Notes under the pieces: model-generated
The model's database searches: none
Told to the model about the DNA's origin: nothing
The model's input: the letters and a program-made list of their open reading frames with translations, nothing else
Part shown: piece after piece, positions 27,401-37,175 of the stretch
Position numbering within the stretch: the first letter of the stretch is position 1
How the letters are laid out: every line of letters starts with the position of its first letter
Made by a program: the position numbers and the translations under genes
Source of the DNA: Halomonas sp.
GTDB lineage: Bacteria > Pseudomonadota > Gammaproteobacteria > Pseudomonadales > Halomonadaceae
DNA length: 64,000 bases
Reading direction: 5' to 3'
NCBI RefSeq assembly: GCF_011050415.1
Contig: NZ_DRFS01000003.1
Coordinates: forward strand, 62,001-126,000

Positions 27401-28297
27401 ATGAAAGCGGTATCCAAGCAGCCCTACGGGGCTGCTTCTTCGCTCACTCATCGCGTGGCATTAGCGTCTCAGCCTCGGCGTCAAAACCTTATTGCGCTGT
27501 GTGCATTACTACCTGCCCTGGTGGTTTTCTGCGCCTTTTGGCTACTGCCTTTTTCACGCTTAATTGTCATGGGAGCAGAGGCTGACCGGAGCAGCGGCAT
27601 TAGCGCTTATCTGACCATTCTCACCCATCGCCAGTACTTAATAAGCCTAGTGACCACTGTGGGAATCTCGCTTGTGGTATCCATCACGGCGGTGGCTATT
27701 GCGGGTATTGCGGGGTTCTTTCTGGCTCGCCAGCGATTTTTCGGCAAGGCGGTGCTGGTGGCTATTCTTACCTTTCCACTAGCGTTTCCAGGCGTCGTGG
27801 TCGGCTTTCTGGTCATTATGTTGGGCGGCCGACAAGGAGCGCTGGCACAGGCCAGCCTGTGGCTATTTGGCGAACGCTGGATGTTTGCTTACTCCCTGGC
27901 GGGGCTATTTATCGGCTACCTGTACTTTTCGATTCCTCGCGTGATCACCACAGTGATGGCGGCTTGCGACAACCTGGATCAAAGCCTTGAAGAAGCAGCG
28001 CGCTCGTTAGGCGCTAACACCTGGCAAGTCACTAAAGACGTCATTATCCCGGGCATTGCGCCCGCGCTTCTCTCAACCGGTGCTATCTGCTTTGCGACCA
28101 GCATGGGCGCCTTTGGAACGGCGTTTACCCTGGGCACACGGTTAAGCATTCTGCCGCTCAATATCTACGGTGAATTCACCAACTACGCTAATTTCGCCAT
28201 GGCGGCGGCGCTTTCAGTGGTGCTGGGTGTTATTACCTGGATAGCGTTGAGTATCGCCCGCAGGTTAGCAGGCGGCAACTTGGGAGCCTCTGCATGA
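27401..28297 (+). CDS. ABC transporter permease (first)
   Basis: A 298-aa inner-membrane permease with about six helices and a short basic N-terminus. The coupling-helix motif LEEAARSLGANTWQVTKDVIIPGIAPA (EAA-G type, about residues 198-224) is the contact to the ATPase. Begins 3 bp after the binding-protein stop with a GGAGG box, and its end overlaps the second permease by 4 nt. Confidence 0.9.
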   Translation: MKAVSKQPYGAASSLTHRVALASQPRRQNLIALCALLPALVVFCAFWLLPFSRLIVMGAEADRSSGISAYLTILTHRQYLISLVTTVGISLVVSITAVAIAGIAGFFLARQRFFGKAVLVAILTFPLAFPGVVVGFLVIMLGGRQGALAQASLWLFGERWMFAYSLAGLFIGYLYFSIPRVITTVMAACDNLDQSLEEAARSLGANTWQVTKDVIIPGIAPALLSTGAICFATSMGAFGTAFTLGTRLSILPLNIYGEFTNYANFAMAAALSVVLGVITWIALSIARRLAGGNLGASA

Positions 28298-29082
28298 AAT
28301 CTCGCTTACGCTTCACGCTGCAATTGGGCTTCACCCTGCTGGTGTGCTTATTTATGATTGTGCCCGTCGCCATGTCAGTCATGGCGGGACTGACCGAGAA
28401 TTACTTTGTTGGCCTGCAGAGTGGCTTAACGCTGCGCTGGGTGAATGAGGTGTGGCAGCTATACTCCGATACCATCTGGCTATCGATAAAACTGGCGCTC
28501 GCCTGCTTGTTGATTACTATTTTAATTGGTGTGCCCGCCGCCTATGGACTGCTGCGCAGCCGTCGCCGCTGGGCCAATGCGATAGAAGAACTGCTGCTTC
28601 TACCGGTAGCCGTACCCGGATTAGCCACTGCCCTTGCACTACTGCTGGCCTACGGTAGCTACCGGGAATTTCGTGGCAGCTGGCTATTTATTCTTGTTGG
28701 CCATGTGCTGTTCACCCTGCCCTTTATGGTGCGTGCAGTGCTCTCCGTGATGCAAACCGCCAATCTCCCTCAGCTCGAAGAGGCCGCTGCCAGCCTGGGC
28801 GCCAACTTCCGTCAACGCTTTTTCGCCGTGGTCGTCCCAAATTGCATGAGTGGCGTTCTGGCGGGCGCGCTAATGGTCGTTACCCTCTCGATAGGTGAGT
28901 TCAACATCACCTGGATGCTGCATACCCCTTTGACGAAAACACTGCCAGTAGGGTTAGCCGATAGCTACGCCTCAATGCGTCTGGAAATTGGCTCGGCTTA
29001 CACGCTGATTTTTCTGATGATGGTGGTGCCGCTGCTGGTGGCCATCCAGTGGGCAGGCCGATTTACCCGTCAGCGCCGCTAA
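28294..29082 (+). CDS. ABC transporter permease (second)
   Basis: A 262-aa permease with about six helices; the EAA-type coupling motif is QLEEAAASLGANFRQRFFAVVVPN. It pairs with the preceding permease as a heterodimer, as in spermidine/putrescine and phosphonate-type importers. The start overlaps the stop of the first permease (ATGA). Confidence 0.9.
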   Translation: MKSRLRFTLQLGFTLLVCLFMIVPVAMSVMAGLTENYFVGLQSGLTLRWVNEVWQLYSDTIWLSIKLALACLLITILIGVPAAYGLLRSRRRWANAIEELLLLPVAVPGLATALALLLAYGSYREFRGSWLFILVGHVLFTLPFMVRAVLSVMQTANLPQLEEAAASLGANFRQRFFAVVVPNCMSGVLAGALMVVTLSIGEFNITWMLHTPLTKTLPVGLADSYASMRLEIGSAYTLIFLMMVVPLLVAIQWAGRFTRQRR

Positions 29083-29125
29083 CCATCTACTAAAGACACC
29101 TACTGGCTTTATCTGAGAGTTTGCT

Positions 29126-30208
29126 ATGAGTTCATCTGTCAGCATTACCCTAAACCAATGCAGCCGCACCTTTGCGGGTGGCAACACGGCGCTACAGCCT
29201 CTTGATTTAGAAGTTAACGCCGGAGAAACCTTAGTTCTGCTAGGGCCTTCCGGATGCGGCAAAACCACTACTCTGCGCATTATTAGCGGCCTGGAAAGCC
29301 CTGACAACGGCGGCCAGGTACTGTTTGGCGAGCGTGATGTCACGGCACTTCCGATCGAGAAGCGCGACGTGGGCATGGTGTTTCAAAACTATGCGCTATT
29401 TCCCAATATGAGCGTTGCCGACAATATCGCCTACGGGCTAAAAATACAGCGCTTGCCGCGGGGCGAGATTACACATCGACTGGATGAGGTCATGCGGATG
29501 GTCGATTTGCAAGGCTTTGGTGATCGGCGCATCGACGCCCTTTCAGGGGGCCAAAAGCAGCGTGTGGCACTCGCCCGTGCAATTGCCGTGCGCCCCAAGG
29601 TGCTTCTGTTTGACGAGCCGTTGGCTGCCCTCGACGCAAAACTGCGTGACCGCTTGCGCATCGAGATTGGCCTGCTACTGCGCGAGCTGGGCACCACGGC
29701 AGTCTACGTTACCCACGACCAGGATGAGGCGATGGCCTTGGGAGATCGCATCGCAGTGATGCAAGCAGGACGTATCGCACAACTAGGCACCCCTCAAGAG
29801 ATTTACCATCAACCGGCCAATGCGTTTGTGGCGGATTTTATCGGTGCGGTTAACTGTCTGGAAGTCATCAGCACACGCGCCGATGGAGGGTTAGTGGTAC
29901 ATGGCGGTGAGCTAAACGCAGCCCATTTGCAGGGGGCATCCACTGTCTACTGCCGACCGGAAGATATCCTGGTGGTCCCCCTTGACCAAGCTGATGTAAG
30001 CGGCAAGGTGGTGCAGAGTATTTTTCTTGGCCAAACCCAGCGCCTACTGGTGGATACCGGTGGCGCTACACCGCTACAGATAGAAGCCCCCTCGCGCCAG
30101 CGCTGGCCAGAGGGCACCGCTATTGGCTTGAAGCTTCCGTCGAATGTGCTTTTTCACCCGGATACCCCTGCTACAACGATTAATGCCAAGGAGATGGCCA
30201 ATGGCTGA
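29126..30208 (+). CDS. ABC transporter ATP-binding protein
   Basis: A 360-aa importer ATPase of the PotA/UgpC class. Walker A is GPSGCGKTT about residue 40, the Q-loop is MVFQNYALFPNMSV, the signature is LSGGQKQRVALARA, Walker B is LLFDEPLAALD and the H-loop is YVTHDQDEA. After about residue 240 there is a TOBE-type domain (VYCRPEDILVV). It energises the two permeases. The final 8 nt overlap the phosphodiesterase gene. Confidence 0.92.
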   Translation: MSSSVSITLNQCSRTFAGGNTALQPLDLEVNAGETLVLLGPSGCGKTTTLRIISGLESPDNGGQVLFGERDVTALPIEKRDVGMVFQNYALFPNMSVADNIAYGLKIQRLPRGEITHRLDEVMRMVDLQGFGDRRIDALSGGQKQRVALARAIAVRPKVLLFDEPLAALDAKLRDRLRIEIGLLLRELGTTAVYVTHDQDEAMALGDRIAVMQAGRIAQLGTPQEIYHQPANAFVADFIGAVNCLEVISTRADGGLVVHGGELNAAHLQGASTVYCRPEDILVVPLDQADVSGKVVQSIFLGQTQRLLVDTGGATPLQIEAPSRQRWPEGTAIGLKLPSNVLFHPDTPATTINAKEMANG

Positions 30209-31067
30209 ACACGATTCCACTCAAGCGCAATACGTCGCAGCTCCAAAATGCCTTATCGCGCAGATTAGCGACCCACATATCAAAGCGGGCGGTAAGCTCT
30301 CTTATCGACAGGTAGATACCGCCAACGCCCTGCGTCAAGCAATCCGCACACTTAATCAGCTAGCGCCGCGGCCCGATCTGGTGCTGATAAGCGGTGATTT
30401 AGTCGATTTTGGTCATCCAGAAGAGTACGCCACCTTCAAACAGATTCTTGCTGAGTTAACCCTGCCCGTGTACCTGATCCCTGGCAATCATGATGACCGC
30501 CAGCACCTGCGTGCTGCTTTTCCTGAGCACCGCTACCTTTTTCAGCACACAGACTATTTACAATGGGAGGTTAATGACTATCCGGTGCGCATTATCGGGC
30601 TAGACTCATCGGTACCAGGTAAACCCCATGGCGAGTTATGCAGTACAAGTCTTCGGTGGCTGGATGCAACGCTGGCAGAGCAACCCGAGAAACCTACCCT
30701 GGTGATGGTGCATCACCACCCTTTTGTGAGTGGTATCGACCATATGGATCGACAGCCTCTTCAACATGCAAACACTTTAGCGGAAGTGATTCGCAAACAC
30801 CCCCAGGTAGAGCGCGTGCTCTGCGGGCACCTGCATCGTTCGATCCAAGCACGCTTTGCCAACACCTTGGCGATTAGCTGCCCGGGCGTTTCCCATCAGG
30901 TGAGCCTAGATCTCACTCCAGATGGCCCTTCGAGCTTTCAACTAGAGCCACCGGGGTACTTGCTGCACCAATGGTCAATCGCTAACGGCATGGTGACTCA
31001 TCAAGGGTTTATCGAACACTACCCTGGCCCTTTCCCGTTCTATGATGCAAACGGATTAATTGATTAA
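30201..31067 (+). CDS. Metallophosphodiesterase (GpdQ/CpdA-like)
   Basis: A 288-aa dinuclear-metal phosphodiesterase of the class III cyclic-nucleotide/glycerophosphodiesterase group. Metal motifs in order: ISDPHIK (DxH), SGDLVDFG (GDxxD), PGNHDDR (GNHD), MVHHHPF (H) and CGHLHRSI (GHxH). No signal peptide, so it acts in the cytoplasm, probably cleaving a phosphodiester brought in by the ABC importer (for example a glycerophosphodiester); cAMP is possible but less suited to the operon. ATG 30201 has AAGGAG 7 nt upstream; the ATG at 30144 lies inside the ATPase gene and is rejected. Confidence 0.88.
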   Translation: MAEHDSTQAQYVAAPKCLIAQISDPHIKAGGKLSYRQVDTANALRQAIRTLNQLAPRPDLVLISGDLVDFGHPEEYATFKQILAELTLPVYLIPGNHDDRQHLRAAFPEHRYLFQHTDYLQWEVNDYPVRIIGLDSSVPGKPHGELCSTSLRWLDATLAEQPEKPTLVMVHHHPFVSGIDHMDRQPLQHANTLAEVIRKHPQVERVLCGHLHRSIQARFANTLAISCPGVSHQVSLDLTPDGPSSFQLEPPGYLLHQWSIANGMVTHQGFIEHYPGPFPFYDANGLID

Positions 31068-31921
31068 GACATTAAGCTGGGAGCAAGCGCCATGTCTTCT
31101 ATTTGTGCCCACTCCCAGGCTTGGACTATCTGCTTTTTCTCTAAACCCCAACGATAGCCACCAAGCGCGCCGCTTTGTTGAATCACCCGGTGGCAGGGAA
31201 TCCACAGTGCTATTGGGTTAGCACCCACCGCATTGCCTACTGCCCGGGAGGATTTAGGAGTGCCAAGCGCCTTAGCAATGTGGGAATAACTGGCAAGCTG
31301 CCCTTCTGGAATGGTCAGCAACGCTCGCCACACCGCAATTTGAAAATTGGTGCCAGTAACATGCAGCGACAAACATTCAGCCGGCTGTTCAGGTTTAGTA
31401 AATAGCCTTTCCACCGCGAAGCGGGTGGCCTCAGGGCAATGGTGGAATGTGCCACGCGGCCACTCTTTGGCAAGCCGTGCCAGTAGCTCGTCAGCACAGG
31501 TGGCATCGACAAACCCCATACGACAGATACCGCGAGGCGTGACGGCGACGAACATACTGCCTAAGGGGGTTTCATGAACGCCGTAATTTATTTCCACGCC
31601 TTCACCCTGACGCTTGTACTCACCGGGGGTCATCGCCTCAAACTGCACAAAATGATCGTACAGCCGCGAGCTACCACTAAGCCCAAGAGTATGGGCAATA
31701 TCCAGCAGCGAGGTGGAGGGCTGCATCAGTTGCTTACCTCGCTCTAGCGTCAGCGCCTGCAAAAAGCGTTTGGGGCTAATACCCGCATAGCGGCAAAATA
31801 GCCGTTGGAAGTGAAAGGCGCTTAAATGCACGTGAGCCGCCACTGTTTCCAAGTTAGGCTGCGCCGCTGCGTGAGCCACCATATAGGCCATCGCTTTTTC
31901 GATACGCGCATAATCGTTCAT
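31064..31921 (-). CDS. AraC-HTH / O6-methylguanine-DNA methyltransferase fusion (Ada-like)
   Basis: A 285-aa Ada-type protein without the N-terminal zinc/phosphotriester domain. Residues about 1-105 form an AraC double HTH (VAAHVHLSAFHFQRLFCRYAGISPKRFLQ); about 120-275 form the alkyltransferase with acceptor Cys in IPCHRVIQ and the SSRAVGNAVGANP loop. It should repair O6-methylguanine by suicidal methyl transfer, and may regulate transcription, though the usual methyl-sensing Cys of the Ada N-domain is missing. Four bases overlap the convergent phosphodiesterase. Confidence 0.9.
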   Translation of the reverse strand: MNDYARIEKAMAYMVAHAAAQPNLETVAAHVHLSAFHFQRLFCRYAGISPKRFLQALTLERGKQLMQPSTSLLDIAHTLGLSGSSRLYDHFVQFEAMTPGEYKRQGEGVEINYGVHETPLGSMFVAVTPRGICRMGFVDATCADELLARLAKEWPRGTFHHCPEATRFAVERLFTKPEQPAECLSLHVTGTNFQIAVWRALLTIPEGQLASYSHIAKALGTPKSSRAVGNAVGANPIALWIPCHRVIQQSGALGGYRWGLEKKQIVQAWEWAQIEDMALAPSLMS

Positions 31922-32050
31922 TGTGGTGTCTCTTTTGTCATCGCATTAAGGGCTGCACCAATCGTTATACTGCAGCCTATGCGATGAACGCTTCGTTGCC
32001 GACCCGAATCTTGCTCTCTGTTATCTTGCCTCTATCCCGAGCTGGCAACG

Positions 32051-32509
32051 TTAAATATGGCGATAAATGATAATCGGAGAGCAGCCTAATAAGCGTTGCA
32101 GCGTATTGACCTGCTCGTTATCTATTTGGCCAATGCGGGGATTAACCGCGGTGAGCGTGAAACGCGAGAAACCCTGAACAAACGAATACTGCAGTTGGTT
32201 GACTGACGCTTGCTCGCCACAGCATGGTAAGTGATAGCAGCGTAATTGAAAGCCATGTTCAAGGTCGTAATCTTGATCCATTAAATCGTGCCACTGGGCA
32301 ATGCTGAGCTCCTCCCCACACTCGCTACAGCGAACGTATTCAAAATTGCTGCCACAATCACGAAACTCTACGTTTGCAGATATTTCATCTTCAATTGCCT
32401 CAACTTCTGGCATCCATTGCCGCAAAACCTCTTTCACCGCCGCAACCTGATTGGCAGTAGGCAAATAACGAGGCTCTGCAGGAATAATAACGATGTGGTT
32501 ATCGCTCAT
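32051..32509 (-). CDS. Hypothetical zinc-ribbon-like protein
   Basis: A 152-aa soluble protein without a recognised family. It has two Cys pairs, VRCSECGEEL and HLPCCGEQ (plus a Cys in LRCYHLPC), which look like a split zinc ribbon, and a first strand of IVIIPAEPRYLPT followed by an acidic stretch (EVEAIEDEISANVEFRDCGS). A stress or protein-interaction role would be a guess. An AGGGGG box sits 4 nt before the ATG. Confidence 0.65.
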   Translation of the reverse strand: MSDNHIVIIPAEPRYLPTANQVAAVKEVLRQWMPEVEAIEDEISANVEFRDCGSNFEYVRCSECGEELSIAQWHDLMDQDYDLEHGFQLRCYHLPCCGEQASVNQLQYSFVQGFSRFTLTAVNPRIGQIDNEQVNTLQRLLGCSPIIIYRHI

Positions 32510-32657
32510 TTAGCCCCCTTATCGCATGCTTAAACGCAACAACAGCAAGTAGTTAGCACTTATATAGCGTTGTCTGTCAGCAACTGTAAAGCAGACAGCC
32601 CTGCTGTTTTCCGCTAGGGTAACGCCTCGCCCCAATTGACGATACTTGAATAAGCCC

Positions 32658-33578
32658 ATGCAAGACTTAATCAATGACATAGCGGCTGCCATGGCGAAAG
32701 CAGAGAAGCGCGGCAAAGTCGCCGACTATATTCCCGAGCTTGGCCATGTGGATCCCAACAAGTTCGCCATCTCGCTGGCCACCGTCGATGGCAAGGTTTA
32801 CTCAGCGGGCTGCGCCACCACACCCTTCTCCATTCAAAGCATTTCCAAGGTATTTACCCTCACCATTGCGCTAGGCAAGATGGGCGACTCACTGTGGTCA
32901 AAAGTAGGCCGTGAACCCTCCGGTGACCCTTTCAACTCCATCGTTCAACTTGAACACGAAAGTGGCAAACCGCGGAACCCTTTTATCAATGCCGGTGCGA
33001 TTGCCGTAGTTGACGCGATCATGATGGGCCATGAGCCCAAAGAGACACTGGGTGAAATTCTCAATTTTGTGCGCTATATCGCTGATGATGACAGCATCTG
33101 CTTCGACCAAGCGGTGGCTGCATCAGAGATGGCTAACCGCGACCGTAACGCATCGCTAGCGCATTTTATGAAAGCCTTTGGCCGCCTGCGACACGATGTT
33201 GATAAGGTTTTGGGCACTTACTTCCATCAGTGCGCAATTGCCATGAACTGCGAGCAACTCGCCCATGCCGGGCTGTTTTTAGCCTCCGATGGTATCAATA
33301 AGCCTAGCGGTATCCGCGTGGTAGCACCTCAGCGGGCGCGGCGTATCAATTCGTTGATGATGATGTGCGGGCACTACGACGCCTCAGGAGAATTCGCCTT
33401 TCGCGTTGGACTCCCAGGCAAAAGTGGCGTCGGCGGCGGCATCCTCGCCATTGCACCAGGGCACGGCTCGATTGCCGTATGGTCACCAGGATTAGATGAC
33501 TACGGCAATAGCTTACTTGGCACCCAAGCGCTTGAAATGTTTGTGCAACGTACAGAGTGGTCAGTGTTTGGGCATTAA
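32658..33578 (+). CDS. glsA: Glutaminase
   Basis: A 306-aa serine-dependent beta-lactamase-fold glutaminase that hydrolyses glutamine to glutamate and ammonia. The catalytic Ser-x-x-Lys is in [13 protein letters not shown] about residue 60-66; other family marks are [27 protein letters not shown] (substrate-binding Asn), [15 protein letters not shown] and [12 protein letters not shown]. Length is normal. ATG 32658 matches the family start, whereas the TTG at 32646 would add four residues. Monocistronic. Confidence 0.93.
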   Translation: MQDLINDIAAAMAKAEKRGKVADYIPELGHVDPNKFAISLATVDGKVYSAGCATTPFSIQSISKVFTLTIALGKMGDSLWSKVGREPSGDPFNSIVQLEHESGKPRNPFINAGAIAVVDAIMMGHEPKETLGEILNFVRYIADDDSICFDQAVAASEMANRDRNASLAHFMKAFGRLRHDVDKVLGTYFHQCAIAMNCEQLAHAGLFLASDGINKPSGIRVVAPQRARRINSLMMMCGHYDASGEFAFRVGLPGKSGVGGGILAIAPGHGSIAVWSPGLDDYGNSLLGTQALEMFVQRTEWSVFGH

Positions 33579-33687
33579 TAGTTTAGCTTTTGGTGCATTG
33601 GCTTTTTGAGGAGCATTCACCTCAATTTTGTGCAATACGCACCGGTCACGCCAATACACACTCCTGGCACTTTTCAGGAGGATCATC

Positions 33688-34293
33688 ATGAGCGCTTCAT
33701 CACTACTTCCCTTGCTGTTATCCATGTCCGCCTTTGCCCTTGCCGCCTCTATTTCCCCTGGACCGGTGAATATCGTCTGTTTGAGCAGCGGTACTCACTA
33801 TCCCATCGCAAAAGGGCTTGTATTTGTTACCGGTGCCACGCTGGGGTTTGTTTTGCTGTTTTTATGCATCGGTGCAGGTCTTTACTCACTACTCAATGTG
33901 GCGCCGCTGTTTGAAGAGCTACTGCGCTGGGCGGGCATACTATTTTTACTTTATCTCGCTTACAAATTAACTCAGCATGATGGGCGCGTGCAGACACAAA
34001 GTGCCGATAAAGCACCAGGATTCATGACAGGCGCCATGATGCAGTGGCTCAATCCCAAAGCCTGGCTAGCATCTGCTGCTGGCATTGGTGCCTATACAAG
34101 TGCTAACGAACCTTATCAATTATGGCTATTCGCAGTCCTATACTTGCCCATTTGCTGGTTATCCCTGGCCAGTTGGGTATATGCGGGCGCCTTTCTCAAA
34201 CGCTATGTCCACCGCCCTATTATCCTGTTAACGATCAATCGCACGCTGGCTGTTTGCCTGGCCGCCAGTGCGCTGTTCCTGTTATTTGAGTAG
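33688..34293 (+). CDS. LysE family amino acid exporter
   Basis: A 201-aa LysE/RhtB-type exporter with six predicted helices. The start LAASISPGPVNIVCLSSG carries the hallmark SPGPxN motif of the first helix; MMQWLNPKAWLAS matches the family's conserved NPKxW segment. Probably exports a hydrophilic amino acid or derivative. AGGAGG lies 6 nt before the ATG. The convergent AraC regulator downstream overlaps by 12 nt and is a natural candidate for control of such exporters, but no operator is visible. Confidence 0.88.
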   Translation: MSASSLLPLLLSMSAFALAASISPGPVNIVCLSSGTHYPIAKGLVFVTGATLGFVLLFLCIGAGLYSLLNVAPLFEELLRWAGILFLLYLAYKLTQHDGRVQTQSADKAPGFMTGAMMQWLNPKAWLASAAGIGAYTSANEPYQLWLFAVLYLPICWLSLASWVYAGAFLKRYVHRPIILLTINRTLAVCLAASALFLLFE

Positions 34294-35112
34294 TGGATAA
34301 CGGTATTGGTTAGGCGTTGCTGCTACCAGACGCTTGAAGGTTCGTTGAAAGTGCGGCTGATCATTAAAGCCTGCGTTCAAGGCCGCCTCCACAATAGGCA
34401 GGCCACGTTTAAGCGCCTTCTGCCCCAACTGAATACGTTGATTTATTAGGTAGGCATGAGGTGTTAGGCCAAAGCGCTGTTTAAATGCGCGAATAAGGTG
34501 CCCTTCACTATATCCAAACTGCTGACATAAGCCTTCAAGCGAAACATCAGCACTACAATTCGTACGTAAATAAACGGCAACCTGGTCGAGCGTGCTCGAC
34601 GCTTGAGGCAATACGGCGGGCGACTCTTGAGCAAGCATTTGCATCACCCGAACCAGATAGTCAGTCAGTACCACTTGCTTACCCTCAATAGCTTGATGCT
34701 CATCCAGCAGGCAGGCCGCCATATCGCCATATCCGGCAAACAATTCTGGCTGGGTAATCACAGCGGTGGCGATGTCTTGCCAATGAGGAGCATCCAGCAG
34801 CCCCATTTGGTAGCGCAACTGACTTAACCACTCTGCGTCTACATAAAGCATTACGTAGGCCCAGGGCTGGTTCTCAATCGGGTTGCAGGCATGTACCCAA
34901 TGCGGATTCATCATGACCAGATCGCCAGCGGAAATCTGATAAGTGGCATCGCGATAGCTAAACGTGCTTTTACCTGCTGTTACTGCCCCAAGCGACCAAT
35001 GCGCATGACTATGCAGCGCATAACATACTTGTCGGGCATCACTAATTTTGCGCAGCTCCACATAGGGCATACGCGAATCGCGCCAAAAAATTGGTTTAGT
35101 AAAAGCCGTCAT
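34282..35112 (-). CDS. AraC family transcriptional regulator
   Basis: A 276-aa AraC regulator with an N-terminal cupin sensor (HAHWSLGAVTAGKSTFSYRDATY, PHWVHACNP) and a C-terminal double HTH (CSADVSLEGLCQQFGYSEGH...FKQRFGLTPHAYLINQRIQ, then the second-helix LNAGFNDQPHFQRTFKRL). This architecture is common beside LysE exporters. Likely regulates the neighbouring exporter gene. Confidence 0.88.
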   Translation of the reverse strand: MTAFTKPIFWRDSRMPYVELRKISDARQVCYALHSHAHWSLGAVTAGKSTFSYRDATYQISAGDLVMMNPHWVHACNPIENQPWAYVMLYVDAEWLSQLRYQMGLLDAPHWQDIATAVITQPELFAGYGDMAACLLDEHQAIEGKQVVLTDYLVRVMQMLAQESPAVLPQASSTLDQVAVYLRTNCSADVSLEGLCQQFGYSEGHLIRAFKQRFGLTPHAYLINQRIQLGQKALKRGLPIVEAALNAGFNDQPHFQRTFKRLVAATPNQYRYPLLK

Positions 35113-35257
35113 GACGTTAAAGCACTCTTAAACAGGCTAGCCAGGCAAATAATTTGCTTCCAGCAGAATCAACTAAACAATAGCATACAGACTCAATGTG
35201 GCTTAACTGCAAGCAGCATTGAAATATCGCAACGCCATTGTTTGTCAGGAGGACATC

Positions 35258-35860
35258 GTGGCTATCACATCAAAGCGAGCCAAACAGTGGTTCGAGCGCA
35301 TTAACGGCTCGAAGCATATGTTGTGGTTAATTAGCACCCTCTCTTTCCTGGAAACCATTATTCTACCGATTCCCATTGAGTTGGTACTGATACCGTTGAT
35401 GGCTGTCAATAAGCAGCGGGTCTGGATGATTGCTACGGTTACCACCGGTGGTTGCTTAGTGGCATCACTCGTTGGCTACGGCGTGGGTATGGCATTATTC
35501 CAGTCAGTGGGAACGTGGTTTATTGAATTTATGGGGATGCAGGACAGCTATCAGTCGTTCCAGTCATTTTTCAACCAGTATGGTTTTATCGCCATTCTTT
35601 CGATTGGCATTCTACCCATTCCTTTTCAGGTAGCGATGATTACGGCAGGGCTATCAGGCTACCCAATTCTGCTCTTCGTGCTAGCGGCGTTACTTGCGCG
35701 TGGCGTACGCTATTTTGGCTTGGCTTGGTTGGTTCATCGTTTTGGACATCGCGTAGAAGAGATGTGGAAGCGACATGCCTTAATGACCAGTTTGGTGGGC
35801 GGACTGTTAGTGCTGGTGATTGCGCTGGGGATGCAGATGTTGGCTGGGGTGGTGATGTAA
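35258..35860 (+). CDS. YqaA/DedA-like membrane protein
   Basis: A 200-aa inner-membrane protein of the SNARE-associated (VTT/DedA-related) family, YqaA branch. The loop FLETIILPIPIELVLIPLM and the glycine-rich ILSIGILPIPFQVAMITAGLSG segment are the conserved re-entrant parts. Relatives are linked to lipid or drug transport; the substrate is unknown. The GTG start at 35258 is chosen because AGGAGG lies 5 nt upstream; the upstream ATG (35219) lacks a ribosome site. Confidence 0.82.
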   Translation: MAITSKRAKQWFERINGSKHMLWLISTLSFLETIILPIPIELVLIPLMAVNKQRVWMIATVTTGGCLVASLVGYGVGMALFQSVGTWFIEFMGMQDSYQSFQSFFNQYGFIAILSIGILPIPFQVAMITAGLSGYPILLFVLAALLARGVRYFGLAWLVHRFGHRVEEMWKRHALMTSLVGGLLVLVIALGMQMLAGVVM

Positions 35861-35986
35861 ATAACCAACCCTTACAGGCATAGAGACCTGGCAATTAAAG
35901 AATGACTCCGCACAACCAAGACTTTTCATCGCTGCTCGTCATTCCAATATGCTAATTTTTCTTATCGGCTGTCAATTGGAGAATGT

Positions 35987-36598
35987 ATGGAACTGATGTC
36001 GTTGATCATCTTTGCTGGTGCTCTCGCACTTAATGCTGGCACCCCTGGACCCAGCATTGCGGCACTGGTCTCACGCGTTATTACTAATGGCTAGCGCGAT
36101 ATCACACCCTTTGTTGCTGCGCTTTGGGTAGGGGAGCTGATATGGCTTACCATGGCAATGGTGGGCCTAGCGGCAATAGCCCAAACCTTCCAGCTAGGAT
36201 TCCAGGTATTGAAGTGGCTTGGTATCGCCTATCTGTGCTGGCTGGCCTTCAAGATGTGGCAGCAACCAACCAGCGGCGAAGATAGTTTACCCCAGCGCTC
36301 CTCACCACTTTCGATGTTTGGAACCGGTATAGCACTCACCCTAGGCAACCCCAAGATTATGGTGTTCTACCTCGCGCTACTACCTTCACTAGTGAATCTT
36401 TCCACAGCAGGCCTTCGTGAATGGGTCATTCTTGCCACTGTGGCTATCAGCACACTGGCAGTTATCGACCTGGCATGGACGTTTCTAGCTCATAAAGCTC
36501 GGCTTTTGTTGCGAACACCTAAAGCAACTCGAATGGCCAGCCGAATCGGCGCTGTGGCACTTGGCGGGGCGGCGGCGGCCGTAGCAACTCGGAATTAA
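35987..36598 (+). pseudogene. LysE family exporter interrupted by an in-frame TAG
   Basis: Reading from ATG 35987 the frame encodes a normal LysE first helix (AGALALNAGTPGPSIAALVSR) and reaches TAG at 36092-36094 after 35 codons. The same frame then continues for 168 codons with the rest of a LysE family protein (ALTLGNPKIMVFYLALLPS, helices to the C-terminus). No frameshift is needed: a single nonsense change, for example TGG or CAG to TAG, explains it. A shorter restart at ATG 36152 would lack the first helix. Either a recent pseudogene, suppressed amber, or a sequencing error. Confidence 0.8.
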
Positions 36599-36667
36599 AC
36601 CACTACTAGATAGAATAAGAAGATGAGGGGGCAACGAGCAGTTAGGGCTCTAAATGCGTTAAATCAC

Positions 36668-37123
36668 CTACAAGCGCAGCGTCATAAAGCAGCTATTGGG
36701 GTCGAGTGTGTAACTGCCAAACGGCTCGCAAGGCTTAAAACCGAATTTCGCGTAAAGACGTCGCGCAGGTTCAAAAAAGGCCATTGAACCCGTTTCTAAA
36801 CTCACCGTTTGATAACCACGTGACCGTGCCAACTCAAGAATATACGTCAGTAGCGCTGCCGCAACCCCTTGATTACGCGCACTGGGCGCTGTGCGCATTG
36901 ACTTCAGCTCAGCCTGCCCTTCTCCCAGTGTTTTAATTGCCGCAAAGCCTAGTAATTCGCCGTTACGGCGCGCGCTAAAGAAGGTAATCTCAGGCGCTTT
37001 TAGCGCAGTGACATCTAGCGCATGGACACTTTCCGGCGGCGATGTAGCATACATATCTGCCATATGGGCTTCTAAAAGCGCAATGACATCTTCTGCATCC
37101 AGTGTCTCAATGCCAACCTGCAT
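36668..37123 (-). CDS. GNAT family N-acetyltransferase
   Basis: A 151-aa acetyltransferase. The acetyl-CoA loop is ARNQGVAAALLTYILELARSRG (R/QxxGxA type) and the last strand is LYAKFGFKPCEPFG. It resembles YhbS/PhnO-size small-molecule acetyltransferases; the substrate is unknown. AAGGAAG is just upstream of the ATG. Confidence 0.87.
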   Translation of the reverse strand: MQVGIETLDAEDVIALLEAHMADMYATSPPESVHALDVTALKAPEITFFSARRNGELLGFAAIKTLGEGQAELKSMRTAPSARNQGVAAALLTYILELARSRGYQTVSLETGSMAFFEPARRLYAKFGFKPCEPFGSYTLDPNSCFMTLRL

Positions 37124-37175
37124 ACTGCTTCCTTAAATAGCCTTATTTGCTCTTAAATAACTATACAGAAACTTC

